Of a stretch of 64,000 nucleotides of DNA, positions 37,001 to 49,124 are shown one piece after another. The stretch lies in assembly GCA_951230915.1 (NCBI GenBank), contig OX579637.1:1054001-1118000 (forward strand), read 5' to 3'. Under the pieces are notes generated by a model, which did not search any database, had not been told where the DNA came from, and saw nothing but the letters and a program-made list of their open reading frames with translations. Each line of letters starts with the position of its first letter. Position 1 is the stretch's first letter. This DNA comes from Antitrichia curtipendula (Eukaryota > Streptophyta > Bryopsida > Hypnales > Leucodontaceae). A program made the position numbers and the translations under genes.

Positions 37001-37562
37001 CGTCTGCATAGAAGTGCAACCATCCCAAGAGTTCAACGAGCAGTACGGAGCATACAATCACAGCTTAATAGGGAGGGCCCTATTCTTATCAAAATTGGAA
37101 GAAGCTGCGCAAGTTCGTGCTGCTTTTAATGTAGATGGGCTATCAAGCACAGAACATGCACTCGTGGAGGTGGCAAGTGCATTTGATAAGAGGATCACCG
37201 ACATTATAACGACGTGGAGGACTTTTCTACATGGCATAGGGCAAGCGATCTCGTTGACCCCTCGAGATGATGACAAAGCGGTAAATGCTATGATAGAAAA
37301 GATTTACTCGGCTTTGAGAGCATTAAAGGCACAGGAAGTAGATTTGTCTCCCACAAGGAAAAATAAACGGAAGATGGAAGACGAAGATCACTACTCTCCA
37401 GAAACCAAACGACAATTCATCGCCGTGGACATAGAAGTCCGATCAGGAGGGGGCACAGCCTCCAGATCGGGTGGTCCTCAAACTCGTAGAGCAAGTCGAA
37501 GACTTAAGGAACAAGAGGGTGCCTCTCATATTTTTGCAAACGGTAGCGATGATACAAAATAG
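34098..37562 (+). pseudogene. Coiled-coil protein fused in frame to a RING-H2 finger, single TGA between
   Basis: ATG 34,098 opens 763 codons ending in TGA at 36,387-36,389; the same frame then continues 390 codons to 37,562. The first part has an N-terminal domain (YWTSKICKRYVKMYHIDKLW, residues ~54-75, then HFVHRSLEVWQ and AQKVDWS), a Pro-Val-Leu-Gly repeat (35,015-35,095), NEAGPSNP repeats (35,337-35,415) and a long coiled coil. The second part has a perfect C3H2C3 RING: Cys 804, 807, 822, His 824, 827, Cys 830, 841, 844. RING-H2 domains usually recruit E2 enzymes for ubiquitylation. No ATG lies before the first RING Cys, so the RING is not a stand-alone gene. Either the TGA is a recent CGA mutation, or an intron removes it (GTACAT at about 36,286 to AG near 36,407), or readthrough occurs. 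The start is supported by the matching MATEGT start of the homologue at 60,534. Confidence 0.7.
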
Positions 37563-37914
37563 TGTTTGTATTAGGGGGTTAACCAATGAAATTTGTTTTG
37601 TACTTATTTGAATCTCATGAGGATTCAATATTAGTAATGCACAACACTCATGGTATGTCATGAGTTGCTTTTAATTAATGTATAAATATTTATGCAACAC
37701 AAATATGTTTGGATTTGTTTTTTCATAATGGTAAATTTTGCCTTCTTTATTTGTCAAATATGTTTCTTTTGCATACCTATTGCAGAAGATCATACATATT
37801 GTACATTTGTACAAAATCATTTCAAGTTATTGTTATGTTATCTTCTATAACCCCATGCCTACAAATCACCCATTTTCATTTGCACATACATTTCTATTCG
37901 CGTAATCCACTTGT

Positions 37915-38225
37915 CCGCCTGTCTGTACACTTTAAACATCTTACCAAAATTGTAAGAACCGCCTGTCCACCCAACAGGTTTTAGGTCAGCCCGTCCACCG
38001 TCTGCCATCCGCCTGTCCGCTGAATCGACGGTCCAGATTTCCGTCCGCCGACCGTCCATCCGCTGATCCGATGGCCTAGATTCCCGTCCACCCGTCCGCT
38101 GATCCAACGGCTTCCGTCCGCCGTCCGCCCGTCCGCTGTTCGGACGGACCAGATTCGCATCCGCCATCCGCCGTCCGCTGTTCGGATGGACTAGCTGGCC
38201 GTCCACCGTCTGGGTGACCGTTGTG
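37915..38225. repeat. Internal CCGTCC/GGACGG cluster upstream of the transposase
   Basis: The plus strand carries CCGTCCG, CCGTCCACC and CCGCTGTTCGGACGG words, repeated closely, between the RING-encoding end and the transposase gene. ACTATAAGAG at about 38,271 may serve as the transposase TATA box. The repeats match those at the element termini. Confidence 0.65.
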
Positions 38226-38505
38226 GGAGGATTTTTTTTTCCCATATTCAACGGTCACATACAGATGAAGACTATAAGAGTCCTGAAATTGACATTTGCA
38301 AACACTCCTAAGAAACTGAACGTTAAGATTTCCAAGAGCTAGGCGCTGCAATTTTTTGTGTCCCTTGCTTGGTAATGCATAGTTCAGTGGAAAGGGGGGC
38401 CTTGTTTTCAAGGCTTTGTGCATAAACATTTGAACGATTTTACCCAATTGTTATCATTACGTTTTGAATTTAAGGTTTCAATACACAGAGCCTAAAATAG
38501 CCACC

Positions 38506-41500
38506 ATGACCAAGGATTGGTCTTCTTGGTACGAAACCCTATCAAATGAAAAAGTACAATGCAAGGCTTGCAAATTGGTATTTGCCAAGAAGCCGGTCCG
38601 TATGTTTAGTAATTTGGGATATGCAGGCACATCGGGGAGTCGTGACAAAGGAATCAGCCTTTGTACCCAAATGACATTTGAAGTTCGAGGTGTATTTGTT
38701 CGTTGCAGTGGAATGATTCTACAAAGAGGTACTCCACACAATGTGGATGGCAACGACACACCTATGCCAATGGTTGTTTGTGCTATGTCAAATGCCAAAG
38801 ACACTGTGAACTCTACCAAAGAAGACTCATGCACGGCACCAAAGGAATATGTTGGTGGTTCTTCCCAAGGAAATCCAAGTACACAAGTATCAAGTGGACG
38901 TGGAACTCAGCGGACATCAAGCAGTAGGCCTCAAAGACAGAGTAGGCTAGTAGAGGGATTTGACGAAGCAAATAAACGCATTTTGAATGCGATGTAGACC
39001 AATTTCTTTTATGTGGCAAACATACCATTTGCTGTAGTCCGAAATCCAGCCTTCAAAGAAGCAGTGAAGAAAACGGCGGAGTTTCACCAACCTTATAGCC
39101 CACCATCATACCATGATCTACGTCATAAATTGCTTGACCAAGCAAAGGTAGACTTAGAGGTCAATCTCCGTAAGCGGACAGAAACCAGTATTAGGAAGTT
39201 TGGAGCCACATTGTCTATTGATGGGTGGACCTCGGTTTTGAATCGGCCATTAATAATGCCATGCTTGTGTCATCCGCGGGTGAGCAATTCCTAGGATCGG
39301 TGGATACAACTGGAAAAACGAAAGATGCTCCATATTTGGCTTCTATATTAGAGAGTTTTATAGAATAAGTGGGCCCTGCAAACATAGTGCAGGTGAGTAC
39401 AGATAATGCGGCTGTAAATCTAGCAGCATGGAGTTTGGTATCTACTACCTATCCCCACATTTTTTTCCAAGGTTGCGTGGTGCATGCCTTGAATTTGTTG
39501 CTAAAAGATTGGGCAAAGGAACAATGGATTGATGACGTCGTGAAAGATTCCCAAAAGATAGTCAAATTCTTCAAGAAGAGGCACATGCCGCTTGCAATAC
39601 TTTGAAAATATTCGACGCAGTACAACTTGTTGTTGGCGGTGGAAACAAGATTTGCTTTGAATTACAACATGGTTGCACGTATGCTCAAGGTGAAAGCACA
39701 ATTGCAACAAACTGTGACGGACTCGCAATGGGAGGAATATGCTAGAAAGCACTCGCGAAAATCCAAAACTCGTTTAGAATCCGAACGAGTGAAGAAGACC
39801 ATTCTAAGTGGGCATTTTTGGCATCGTTGTCAAAATTTTGAAGATGTGACAGCTCCAGTTGTCAATGCTCTTCGTGATTTGGATGCGAAGACACCATGCA
39901 TGGGCAAGGTGTTACATATTATGAAGAAACTAGAGAAGCACGTCCTCGCTTTAGACAAAGAGCCTTTTTGTTTGGCTTTGGATAAAGCCATCCCGTTGGT
40001 GAAGGCGTTCTACGAACGACGTGATATGGTGAAGACCGATTTACATTATGCAGGAGCACTTTTGAATCCCTACCTTCTTGAAGACAAAGAACTAGCCGAC
40101 GACACCGATGTTATGGCTGCATGCAAGCGCATTTTGATGCAAATATGTACACCTTTAGAGTATGCGAAGGTGGTGAAGGAATTTGTAGCCTTCCGCCATA
40201 GGGAACCTCCGTTCCACAACATGTTGGATCTGGGTGAACAACAATTGTCAGCGCATGCTTGGTGGGATTTTGAGGGCGCGTGCGGGAAGCTCATTGCTCC
40301 AATTGCCAAGAGGATTTTGGCCCAACCGGTATCATCGTTTTCATGTGAACGAAATTGGAGTAGCTATTCTTTTGTTCACAACAAATATCGGAACAAGTTG
40401 AAGCCACAAAGAGCACAGGATTTGGTATATGTATATACCAATTCCAAAGTCCTCGGTGCATCAAAGCAAAATGACGAGAAGAAGTGGTACGATGAAAACC
40501 TCGAGTCGGAGGATTCGGCCTTGTCTTCATCGGAAGACGAGGGTGGTGAATCCGGTGAAGAAGTTGATCCCCTCATGGACGATGAAGATGACCACGGCAT
40601 CCGCAATTTCAATGATGAACCGCTTCGAAGCCCACTTCATTATGATGCAGACATCGGAGATCATTGTGAAGACCCTTACAAGTTTCCGTTGGATGAGGAC
40701 GACTGTGAATATGACGAAGGTGGACCTTCCATAGCTAAATACTTAGATGGAACTGGGTTGTTGCGTAGTGAAAACATTCTAGCAAATAGGGAAAATACTC
40801 ATGCGAAGGTAGCGGAGGAAGATGAGGAAATGGTTATAGGTGATGAAACTCCCCAAATGGATGAAGTGATTCGAATTCCCGAGTGTCCATCCATGACAAC
40901 GGTAGGAGCGGAAGAAAATGATCAACACGAAGACATGAGAGAGTGTGGGGTGAAGTCCCACACAAATGTGGTCAACCAAAGTATTGAATTACCAAAAGCA
41001 TTGACAAGTGAAACTATTGGACTTTTCGGCATTCAAAATGCCCAAGCACCTCGAATAGAGAGAAGTCAAGATCCATGTGTATTGGAGTCTGTGTGCCCAA
41101 TGCCACACCGCAACGCCAAAGACATGAAGCACCTCGTGCGAGATCCTCAATTACCATCACGTAGCGGTCCTCGATATGCACTATATACAAGCAGTAGCAC
41201 GACTTTGAATGGTCTTGGAGACTCACGGTTCAAAGAACAACATTTGAGCAATTTGAAAGAATTGCACATTGGAGCCAATCCCAATCCATCCGTTTCATCA
41301 GACAACGATGATGTGCAAACATTGGAGTCTATGTTTCGTCGATTTTTTAGCCATGCAAAGCATTCTCCAATCAAATTTTCAAACCCTACAGTGGAAGCTT
41401 TGTCCGCAGAGAAGACAAACATTCCAAGAAGCACGTCCACCCGCGGTAAAGAAGTCCAAAAAAGCTAAGAGGAAAAGAATAATGGATCCTTTTGCAATCT

Positions 41501-41748
41501 CTCCATTGAAAAAACAAAATGTAGGTAGAACCCCCCTTGATGCAAGTCTGCCTCTAACCAAGCGAAAGGTGAAACCAATCCACGATCTTAAAGGAGGTAT
41601 TGGAAAGTCTCTACTAAAAGTCAAAAGGGATCATAAGTTAGATAGACCAGTGAGATCAAGCACATCGAAACAAGTACAAGAAGAAGGAGGGAAGATTGTA
41701 CAATCTTCATCAGATAGTATGCAAAATTCATCCAGTGACGATGATTAA
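38506..41748 (+). pseudogene. hAT transposase (DUF659 type) with long acidic C-terminal tail, inactivated
   Basis: From ATG 38,506 the order is: degenerate BED-like finger (VQCKACKLVFAKK; the His ligands are not evident), DUF659-like region (FFYVANIPFAVVRNPAF), first catalytic-type Asp in SIDGWTS (39,220-39,222), second Asp in STDNAAVNLAA (39,402-39,404), GCVVHALNLLLKD, insertion domain, and C-terminal hAT dimerisation motif (SSFSCERNWSSYSFVHNKYRNKL, about 40,330-40,400). An unusual ~400-residue acidic, Ser-rich tail and a basic stretch (KKSKKAKRKR) follow. Lesions are TAG 38,995-38,997, a 1-nt frameshift near 39,250, TAA 39,366-39,368, TGA 39,603-39,605, and a frame change near 41,440. hAT transposases cut at the terminal repeats and make 8-bp duplications, which fits the element. 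This copy cannot make full-length protein without suppression. Confidence 0.88.
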
Positions 41749-41979
41749 GGATGGGATACAACAGGTCATAGTAGTGGGGCTGAAGTCAAAGGAGATAGTG
41801 ACTATCAACCATAGTTTATAAAGATTGAGAAGATGTAAACTTGGGTGTTTAGTTTTTTACCCTAAACACATTATGTTATGACAATTCATTGTTTGAACTT
41901 TAAGTTTGTAATACAAATTTGCTCATTCATGTTGTGCACACCATCAAAATTTTGTTTTTTCAAATACCTTAAAACTAGC

Positions 41980-42120
41980 GAAGACCATCTGTCCGTCCGT
42001 CCGCCTCGTGGCCCGTCCGCGCCTTGGTCACTTCCGTCCGACGGGCAGACGGTCCGACAGCCCGTCCGCGCCTTAGTCACCTCCGTCCGACGGGCGGACG
42101 GTCCGACCGCCTATCGGACC
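41980..42120. repeat. Internal CCGTCC/GGACGG cluster downstream of the transposase
   Basis: Contains a near-perfect direct repeat: CCCGTCCGCGCCTTGGTCAC followed about 60 bp later by CCCGTCCGCGCCTTAGTCAC, each continuing with TCCGTCCGACGGGC.GACGG. The GTCCGACGGGCGGACGGTC words are close to palindromic. Confidence 0.7.
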
Positions 42121-42129
42121 ATCGCAGTT

Positions 42130-44310
42130 CATGTTTTTTTCTCATTTAGTGCAGCATAGGATTCCTGAAATGGCCAGTTCATCTCCAAAGAGTGTGCCTT
42201 CATGACAACAAGCATCCAATGTGAATACTTCAAAGACATTGAACTCCTCATGGGTCAAACATCAAACTTCATTCTTCAATGTGCACATCATATTTTTAGG
42301 TGCAATCTTGAAATTAAACATCTCAATGATATTTTGAAATGACCATCTTGAAAGATCAAAATGAAATGCTACCTATAGTTCTAAATTTTTTTTTCTAAAT
42401 TTTTGATGATAGATCGTAGATTTAATTATATTCAAAAATTTATTTGGATTTTAATCATATATTACTATATACTGTAAGACATCTCAATTTTAAAATAATT
42501 GTTTTTATGAAGAAATTTGTTGAAGTAAGCGAAATCCAACTTAATGTCATGAAACTAAAAACAATTGCTATGTACTTATATAATACTATTGCATCAAAGT
42601 CACGATCTTCTAAGATATTTGTATGCAAAGTTCTAATATAGGATTTAGGATTTAGGATTCATGTCATTCATATAAATGTTGTCCAAATTAGAAGTGTATT
42701 TTGAAAATGGATGTGTGATAATATTTTGATGTAATATTAAAAAATCATTTTGGTCATGATAGTATAGATTGATACCTAATTAGTAGTTACCTACTTATAA
42801 GAAATTGCCCCATTCAATGTCAAATAATGTTGTCAAAAATCATTTGGAGTTATATAACTTATATGTTGCGGACTTGCGGTCTTGCGGAGTGCGGATCATG
42901 AAGTTAGAAAAAGCATATAGAGTTGTCTTATGTCTCTAGAATTCAAAATTCTTTATTCAAAATTGATATCAAAGAATATTAATTGTCTATTAGAATATTT
43001 TTTTCATTGGGATTAACAATTCTTCAATTCTTCCAAAAGTTATTAGCGTATTATTTTTCATTTAATAGTGCATCAATTTCTACTTCACAAATTTTAAAAA
43101 ATTAATGCATAGTTCTTTTGAGTTTAACCTCTAATTCTCTAAAGTCCCATTGTCCCATCGGGGGACAAAATGGATGTAAGATTTTTAGGCAGGCTCCTAT
43201 GGCCTCAATATTTTTTGACAATTTCTGAGTTTTTTTGGTATCTTTTAGAATAAATAACTTGAAGTATTCATTTTTGAATTGAATTCTAAGAGTTAAAATC
43301 AAAAAAAAAAATTCATGTGGTCTAGATTCTTTGCTAGAATAATCTCAGAGTGGAAATTAGTATATTTCAATTCTATCTTACTATCTTAGAGCTATTAATG
43401 ATTTAATTTTTCCTTTGATCTTGAATCTACTTCTACCTAACAATTTTTTAATGAGTGAAAACTAAGTGTTTCTTTTTAAAAAGCTTTTTTTTAGATTCTC
43501 AACTCAACTATTTATTATATAAAATTAGACATTCACCATCACTAGAGTAGCCTTTTTTAGTTAAAAAGGTTCATCGCAAAAAAATGTAGTTAAGCAAGGT
43601 GCCAAGGTGCCTAAAAAGTAGGGGTTAAACATTTCACATTTAATCATTTATTCATAACTCAATTGCCTAAATTTTGGCTAAAATGCACAAGGTGAAAGAC
43701 GTACGTGAATATTCCTCAAAGGGTTGAATGACCAAACATCCCAATTTAGAAAAGCTAGAGAAGTAAACATTTAATTTTTAAATTCCATGCACAATTGCAC
43801 ATTGGTGAATTCTTTGAGGTATAAATTCATTCAACTAATGTGGGACAATGGTGTTGATAAAGTTACATAAAAAGTCTATTGTTGAATTTGTTTAACAAAA
43901 TATATTCACATAAGAAATTAAAAAATTGACTTCAAAGCTTTATTTGCGAACTTGTGCGTGCTATGAATTCAAGAAACACCTAAATCCAATCAAGAATCCT
44001 CAAGTTAAGTTCTTAATTGAAGATGGTCCATATATTTCTTGAGGAACTTAATTTGCATTTGTTTTCATATTTTTAATTAGTTATGATTTCTTACATTTGT
44101 AACTTTAGAGTACAATTTAGGATTTAGGTTTTAGGGTATAGGGTTTAGGATGTAGGACTTAGTGTATAAAATTGAAGATCATTGCATTAAAAAAATGCTG
44201 GAGTTCTATTTAATGATTCAAGTTCTTTAAGTAAGAAAGTGAATGTCGATGAGATTTTTGTCTTTCCCATCCTTGTCATTATTTGCTGGTCGAGGTCGTT
44301 TTAGGAGTCA
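42130..44310. other. AT-rich non-coding interior of the giant hAT
   Basis: About 2.2 kb of very AT-rich sequence with no supported gene. It includes GGATTTAGGATTTAGGA near 42,641 and TTTAGG-type words at 44,108-44,160, resembling degenerate telomere-type repeats. The contrast with the GC-rich clusters on both sides is sharp. Confidence 0.5.
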
Positions 44311-44317
44311 GATGATG

Positions 44318-44515
44318 CAGCCGTCCGCTTGGTCGGACGACCTCAAAAAATCTCTCAGTTTGATCTCCACTTGAGAGGGGCTGTCCGATCAGGCGGATTG
44401 CCCAGGTTGGACGGCCCAAAGCGGACGACAGCCGTCCGATTCATCGAGTCCGTCCGATTAGGCGGACGGTCGAGGCGTCCGCCTTGCATAAAAGAGTCGG
44501 ACGGCCCGTCCACTC
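44318..44515 (+). promoter_or_regulatory. Promoter of the kinase-like gene: GGACGG repeats plus TATA
   Basis: CCGTCCG / TCGGACG / GGCGGACGG words are followed by CATAAAAG at 44,487-44,494, then TCGGACGGCCC and TCCTCAC. This is the same layout as at the other two cargo promoters. The ATG lies 240 bp downstream. Confidence 0.65.
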
Positions 44516-44732
44516 CTCACTTTTATCTTCCCCCTTGTGTCATGCAAGAGAGAGCGGAGAGCTTGGTGGTTTATCCTCCATTGGCTCCTTTCTAAGGGAA
44601 GATAAAAGTGTGATTTCTAGGGGATACTTGTTGCTTTTTTTTTCTACATTTCGTGTATGATCATTTGGCAAATCGTATATTGCCTTGTGGATTACAAATT
44701 GCAAGTGCACTTCTAAACGTGATTTCATCACG

Positions 44733-46217
44733 ATGCCGAGATCAAAGAAGGCTGCGAAGAACAAACGAGTGAAGCCGGATAGTGAGGCGAGTATGGACGC
44801 TCCTTCTCTCGCTTGCAAAGCATTTCTCATTGAGTGCATTGTCAATTTTTATGAGTCGGAAACCACTGCGTCGTTGTATACCAAATATGCGAGGTATGAA
44901 GACGAGTGCCCAGCTAAATTCAAGGGAGATATGGCACAGAAGTTCACGGATGCTTTAAACGTACCCTACTGGATTCATAAAATGGAGAGTAAGGGCTTTC
45001 AACAATTTTTGAGGAACAAGGTCCATGATGCATTGTGGAATGCAAAGGTGATCTTAGAGAAGTACGGGAAGCAACACCGCATAGGTGATGGCGCTTTTGA
45101 ACATGTCATTTTGAGGGCAGACTTGTTTGTTTGCCAGTGTGCCCCTTTTGCAAAGAATCGAAATAGGCGAGGTTCAATGGGTTGGTGGAATAGTGATGAG
45201 GGAGTTGTGGAGTTGCAATGTGGGCGACGACATCTCTTAGCGCTTCCGGAAACAACAAGGGTGATTCCACAAGATGATCAAATCTTGAGGGGTGGATACG
45301 CAACAATTCGGAGGGTCCGAATTGAAGGATGTCGTGAGATACCCACATTTTGGGAGTTCGCAGCGAAGGTATCTCATCAACAACGCATACAACCTCCGCT
45401 TGCAAGGTTGGAACACCAAAACGAGTCAATGGCAGTGAGAATTCCACATGATGGAGTTATCCGATTTCCTGCTGTTCATGCAACACAAAACGAAGGGTAC
45501 TCGTATTGGTGGAATGGCGGAACATTGAAGCAAATGTTAAAATTGGATAAGGAATATCCCGATAACATTGGCATTCGGTTGGCTTATTCTCAACTGACCC
45601 CGGAAGAGGTGACGAAAGCTTTTTTTCTTGGTTGTTGGAGGAAGAAGCGCACAGAGCTTGCATAGGCATTGGTGCACCTCATGAATGCAGTGCACAGTGC
45701 TGGACATTTGCACAATGATCTTTCACTGGACAACATTATGTTTCACTTTTCCAATGATGAGTCATGTGTTTACATTGGAGTTTGCCATTGGGGCATGACT
45801 ACTTTACGTAATGAACCAATGAAGTCCTTGTACACGTTCACCTCTCAGAGTGAGCGGACTGAGACCTTGAAAAAGTGGTGGTGGGTGGACCCTTCTATTG
45901 CATACTTGCATAGAAGAGATGCAGATGTGTCAATGATACCGGATTTATCACGTAAATCGAAGGAATATGCGGTTGGTCGAATAGCTCAAGCCATCAACAA
46001 TGGTTGCATGTCGGCGAACTATGTGAGCTTACGTCGGGAAAATGAAGGACATACAAGATTTAGCCATGAGGATTTGACAAAGATTTTTCACCTTTACTTG
46101 GAGCGCCTTTGTGATTCGGTGATTGATTCTCGCAGTAGCTTGTCCGAAATCATCCATCAATTTACCAATAATTACAAGTGGCCTATTCCGGATGAACACT
46201 TCCGCCACTCATATTAG
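44733..46217 (+). pseudogene. Protein-kinase-like gene carried by the giant hAT, one TAG, DFG Asp replaced by His
   Basis: ATG 44,733 opens a 494-residue frame with one TAG at 45,663-45,665 (residue 311). The N-terminal ~185 residues are a helical domain with a basic start (PRSKKAAKNKR). The kinase fold follows: glycine loop ILRGGYATIRRV (residue ~187), Lys in FAAK (residue 212), a hinge-like WWNGGTLKQML, the catalytic loop HNDLSLDN at residue 327 (HxDxxxxN pattern kept), and CHWGM at residue 352 where DFG/DWG is expected. His in place of the magnesium-binding Asp would weaken or abolish catalysis, so this may be a pseudokinase or a mutated copy. The TAG fits a CAG ancestor (ELA-Q-ALVHLM). 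The lobe order is complete, so the gene was functional until recently. Its role in transposition is unknown. Confidence 0.75.
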
Positions 46218-47769
46218 TGTCTATGGTGTTAGTGAACGACATAGAAGTGATAGAACTATAGAAGTATTAGTTAAATATAGAGGCGAGGACATAAATTTGC
46301 ATGATTGTTTGCAAACTATCTAGTATATATATGCACCATCAATGTATGCCAATATATGTGCACCCTATAATTGATATAAAATTTTGAAATGTTTGTGCGT
46401 TTTGAAACTTCCAATGTCCAATGTCTACCATCTATTTATGCATTCATCATATGTTTTGCTTGAAATCCTTGGATGAGAAGTGCAATGCAACAATTATTGT
46501 TGATGGATGTTAGCTTGGTATGGTTGGGTTGAAAATTGTATAATCAATGTTGAACACATATAACCCCTAAAAGACCAAAGTGGTTTATTTGGTAACATAG
46601 CGATTTTGGGCAACTCACTACAAATGGAATTTATATTTTTTTTCTTTGAAATTTTCATACAACACGTGCCCGAGGAGTAGCTTTAAGGCCCAACAATTCT
46701 CATAAATTTTGACTACATGGTTAAAAAGTTATTGCATGATATGTTGTTTTCAGTCCTTGGCGGGCAGCACGGGCAGCGAAAAAACTTCTTCAAAAATCAC
46801 TTTTTAAGAAAATAAAAATTGAAATTGGTTCTTTAGATTTATATGTACATGGGAAGCTTTGAATCATTCCATTTAGATCTATGAGTCAAAAGTTATGAGG
46901 ATTCTTAGTTTAAGGGTAGTTATGGAATTTCAACTCTAAAATAAACTTTGAAGTCTTTTATTTAACTGAATTTTCAATATTTTTGAAAAAAAATAAAAAC
47001 ATTGGGTGTAGATTGTTTATTACAACATTACAACCGTTGGATTGGCATTTTTCAATTCCATAAATTAATTCTTCACAATTTAGTGTTTTGAATCATTCTC
47101 TACCTCTTCCTACTTACTATTTTTTTCCTATATGTTGTGCAATTCCAAATGATCTGAAAATTTTCAAGCATGTAGCCAACTTACCTTCAAGAATAAATCC
47201 AAAGAGTAACCACCATTTTGGACATTTTTTCATACAAATGTGACCTTGTTAAGGGCAGCTGCCCGTTTTTTTGCAGGGACAAAAAAAGGATTTTTGTCAA
47301 TTCAAACACTATTATCTTGCAATCCACATGGTGGAAAATTCTGAAATTTTTTCCACATCTTCTTAAATAAGTTTACTACAAGATCCTATGGTTACATGTG
47401 TCCAAGAATGTTTTATTTCTAAAATTTGACACTAGTATTAGAAATGGCAGTTTTGGAGCGTTTTTGGTGAAAACATAGTCAAAAACATTTAGGGGATAAT
47501 GATAATAGAATTTCATCGTACGCAAATATTTTTTATATTGAAATGCAATACAGTTGATACTTGAACGATATCGCTATGATGATACCAAGTACTAACGTCC
47601 AAATACATTTTAATACAATATATTTACATCAAAGTAATTTAGTACGTAAATGCTATTCGCCGAGATGCCAATATTTTTGTATTATGATTGCCACACTCCA
47701 TAATCCAATGGCAAAAGATTCCAAGGCCCACTCGATTGTGAGACAACGACTAAAATAGCTCTACCTACT
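46218..47769. other. AT-rich non-coding interior with homology to the window's right end
   Basis: No gene is seen. The part at about 46,885-47,065 (including TGTAGATTGTTTATTAC and GGCATTTTTCAATTCC) is matched in inverted orientation at about 63,780-63,960, inside the second large hAT. Conservation of non-coding DNA between two elements hints at a structural or regulatory role, or recent exchange. Confidence 0.5.
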
Positions 47770-48867
47770 TTACTCGAAATCTGAATGGATGTCATCTCTA
47801 CGTTTCGGTGGTGTGGAACCGGATCCATAAGTGCCAAGATATGGTCCTCCGCCCCAAGTGCATCCATAGTCACTTGGCGTAGCTCCTTGATTGGGATTTC
47901 CATATTAAGGACCTCCAAAAGTTGGAGGAGGAACTACATCACGGTGCTGAGACCTTCCTTGCCTTGGTTCGACATGACGAGAGCCTGTGTGACGCTCATA
48001 TGAACCACCCGTAGTAGATCCGGACAAGTATTGGGAGCCTCCTTGGCTAGATCCAAAATCATGTGTGGTTCCATGGCTTTTTTCTGGGTTGTAATAAGTA
48101 CCTCGGGGATTGTTAGCGTAGTGTAAGACCCTTTGACCATCTTGAGAACCAGATGCAGTACGATCATGTTGGTAGGACCTGTCATGCCCGTGTTGTTGAC
48201 CCCGATCCTCCATGCTTCTACGCATAGCTTCTTGCATTTGTTGATTGAACTCGATGTCTTCCCGAGCTTCTTGACGCTCATGTCCCATTGTAAATGTTAC
48301 GGGTGCTAGATTGTCTTCTACATCATTGTCGTCCAACCATTCATCCTCAGCATCTGGCAATACAACCGGCGGAAATCCAAATTGCCCTCGATTGGACCAC
48401 ATTCACATACAATCGCTCGGTTGAGTCCAACTCGTATAAATAACAGTGTCAGTGCGCTTCATATTGTCAACATTTTTCCCGTAAATTGTGCGCTAGTCTA
48501 CATCTTTGTGAAGTACAGTCTCTGCCCAAACCATGGCCATGTTGGAATAACTCATAACATTTGGTTTGGAATCAAGCAGCTCAGCGCACCGCGTTACTTC
48601 CTCGTATCGGTGCACAAAGTGTTGGCTCTCGCACGTGGAAATTTGTCCTTCCCAGCGTCGAACTTGTTTGTCTGCTCTTTCTTGTGACCACATTTTGGAG
48701 AGGTGCGTCATTTTGACGTACTTTTTGCACATTGTGCAGTCCCAAACCTTCTTGGGCTCTTCTTCCCATCCAGGTTCAGCTACACACATTGGATTTGCCC
48801 AATCTCTCCAGTTCATGTTCTGGGATTTGCCTTTGTTACTGGACCTTGAACTACTATTGCGAGGCAT
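47770..48867 (-). pseudogene. Opposite-strand cargo gene sharing the N-terminal domain of the coiled-coil/RING protein
   Basis: ATG 48,867 opens a 365-codon frame ending at TAA 47,770. Internal stops are TAG 48,493-48,495 and TAA 47,903-47,905. The N-terminal ~120 residues (VWDCTMCKKYVKMTHLSKMW, HFVHRYEEV, MVWAETVLHKDVD) match the start of the coiled-coil/RING protein (KICKRYVKMYHIDKLW, HFVHRSLEVWQ, ILAQKVDW). The CxxC...W...H pattern could bind zinc. The C-terminal half is disordered, rich in Gln, Gly, Ser, His and Arg, with RSMEDRGQQHGHDRS-type sequence. The second stop lies in GGP*YGNPNQG, where Gln fits. A self-encoded DNA-binding or adaptor protein is plausible but unproven. It converges towards the kinase-like gene across 1.5 kb of AT-rich DNA. 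Confidence 0.65.
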
Positions 48868-49124
48868 GATAACCTTGATTAAAATGAAATGATTTGATGA
48901 CAAAGTTCACATGAATTTTTAGGAGAACTGAACAAATTGTTTGTCACTTGCCAATGAAACGAGGTGAAGTTGTTAACAAGGCCTTCAAAACCAAGTAATC
49001 ACCAAAATAATTTGGTGCAATTCAGTATCCGAGCACAATCGTTCACACACCAAAACAAAAGGGGCGCGTAGAGCCACTGAGAGGCATTGAATCACCCATT
49101 CTGCAAGGGAAACGATTGTGAGGA

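Noticed and set aside
36393..37562. Stand-alone RING protein gene
   Set aside because: The first ATG after the TGA lies inside the RING, after its first two Cys ligands, so it would not make a complete finger.
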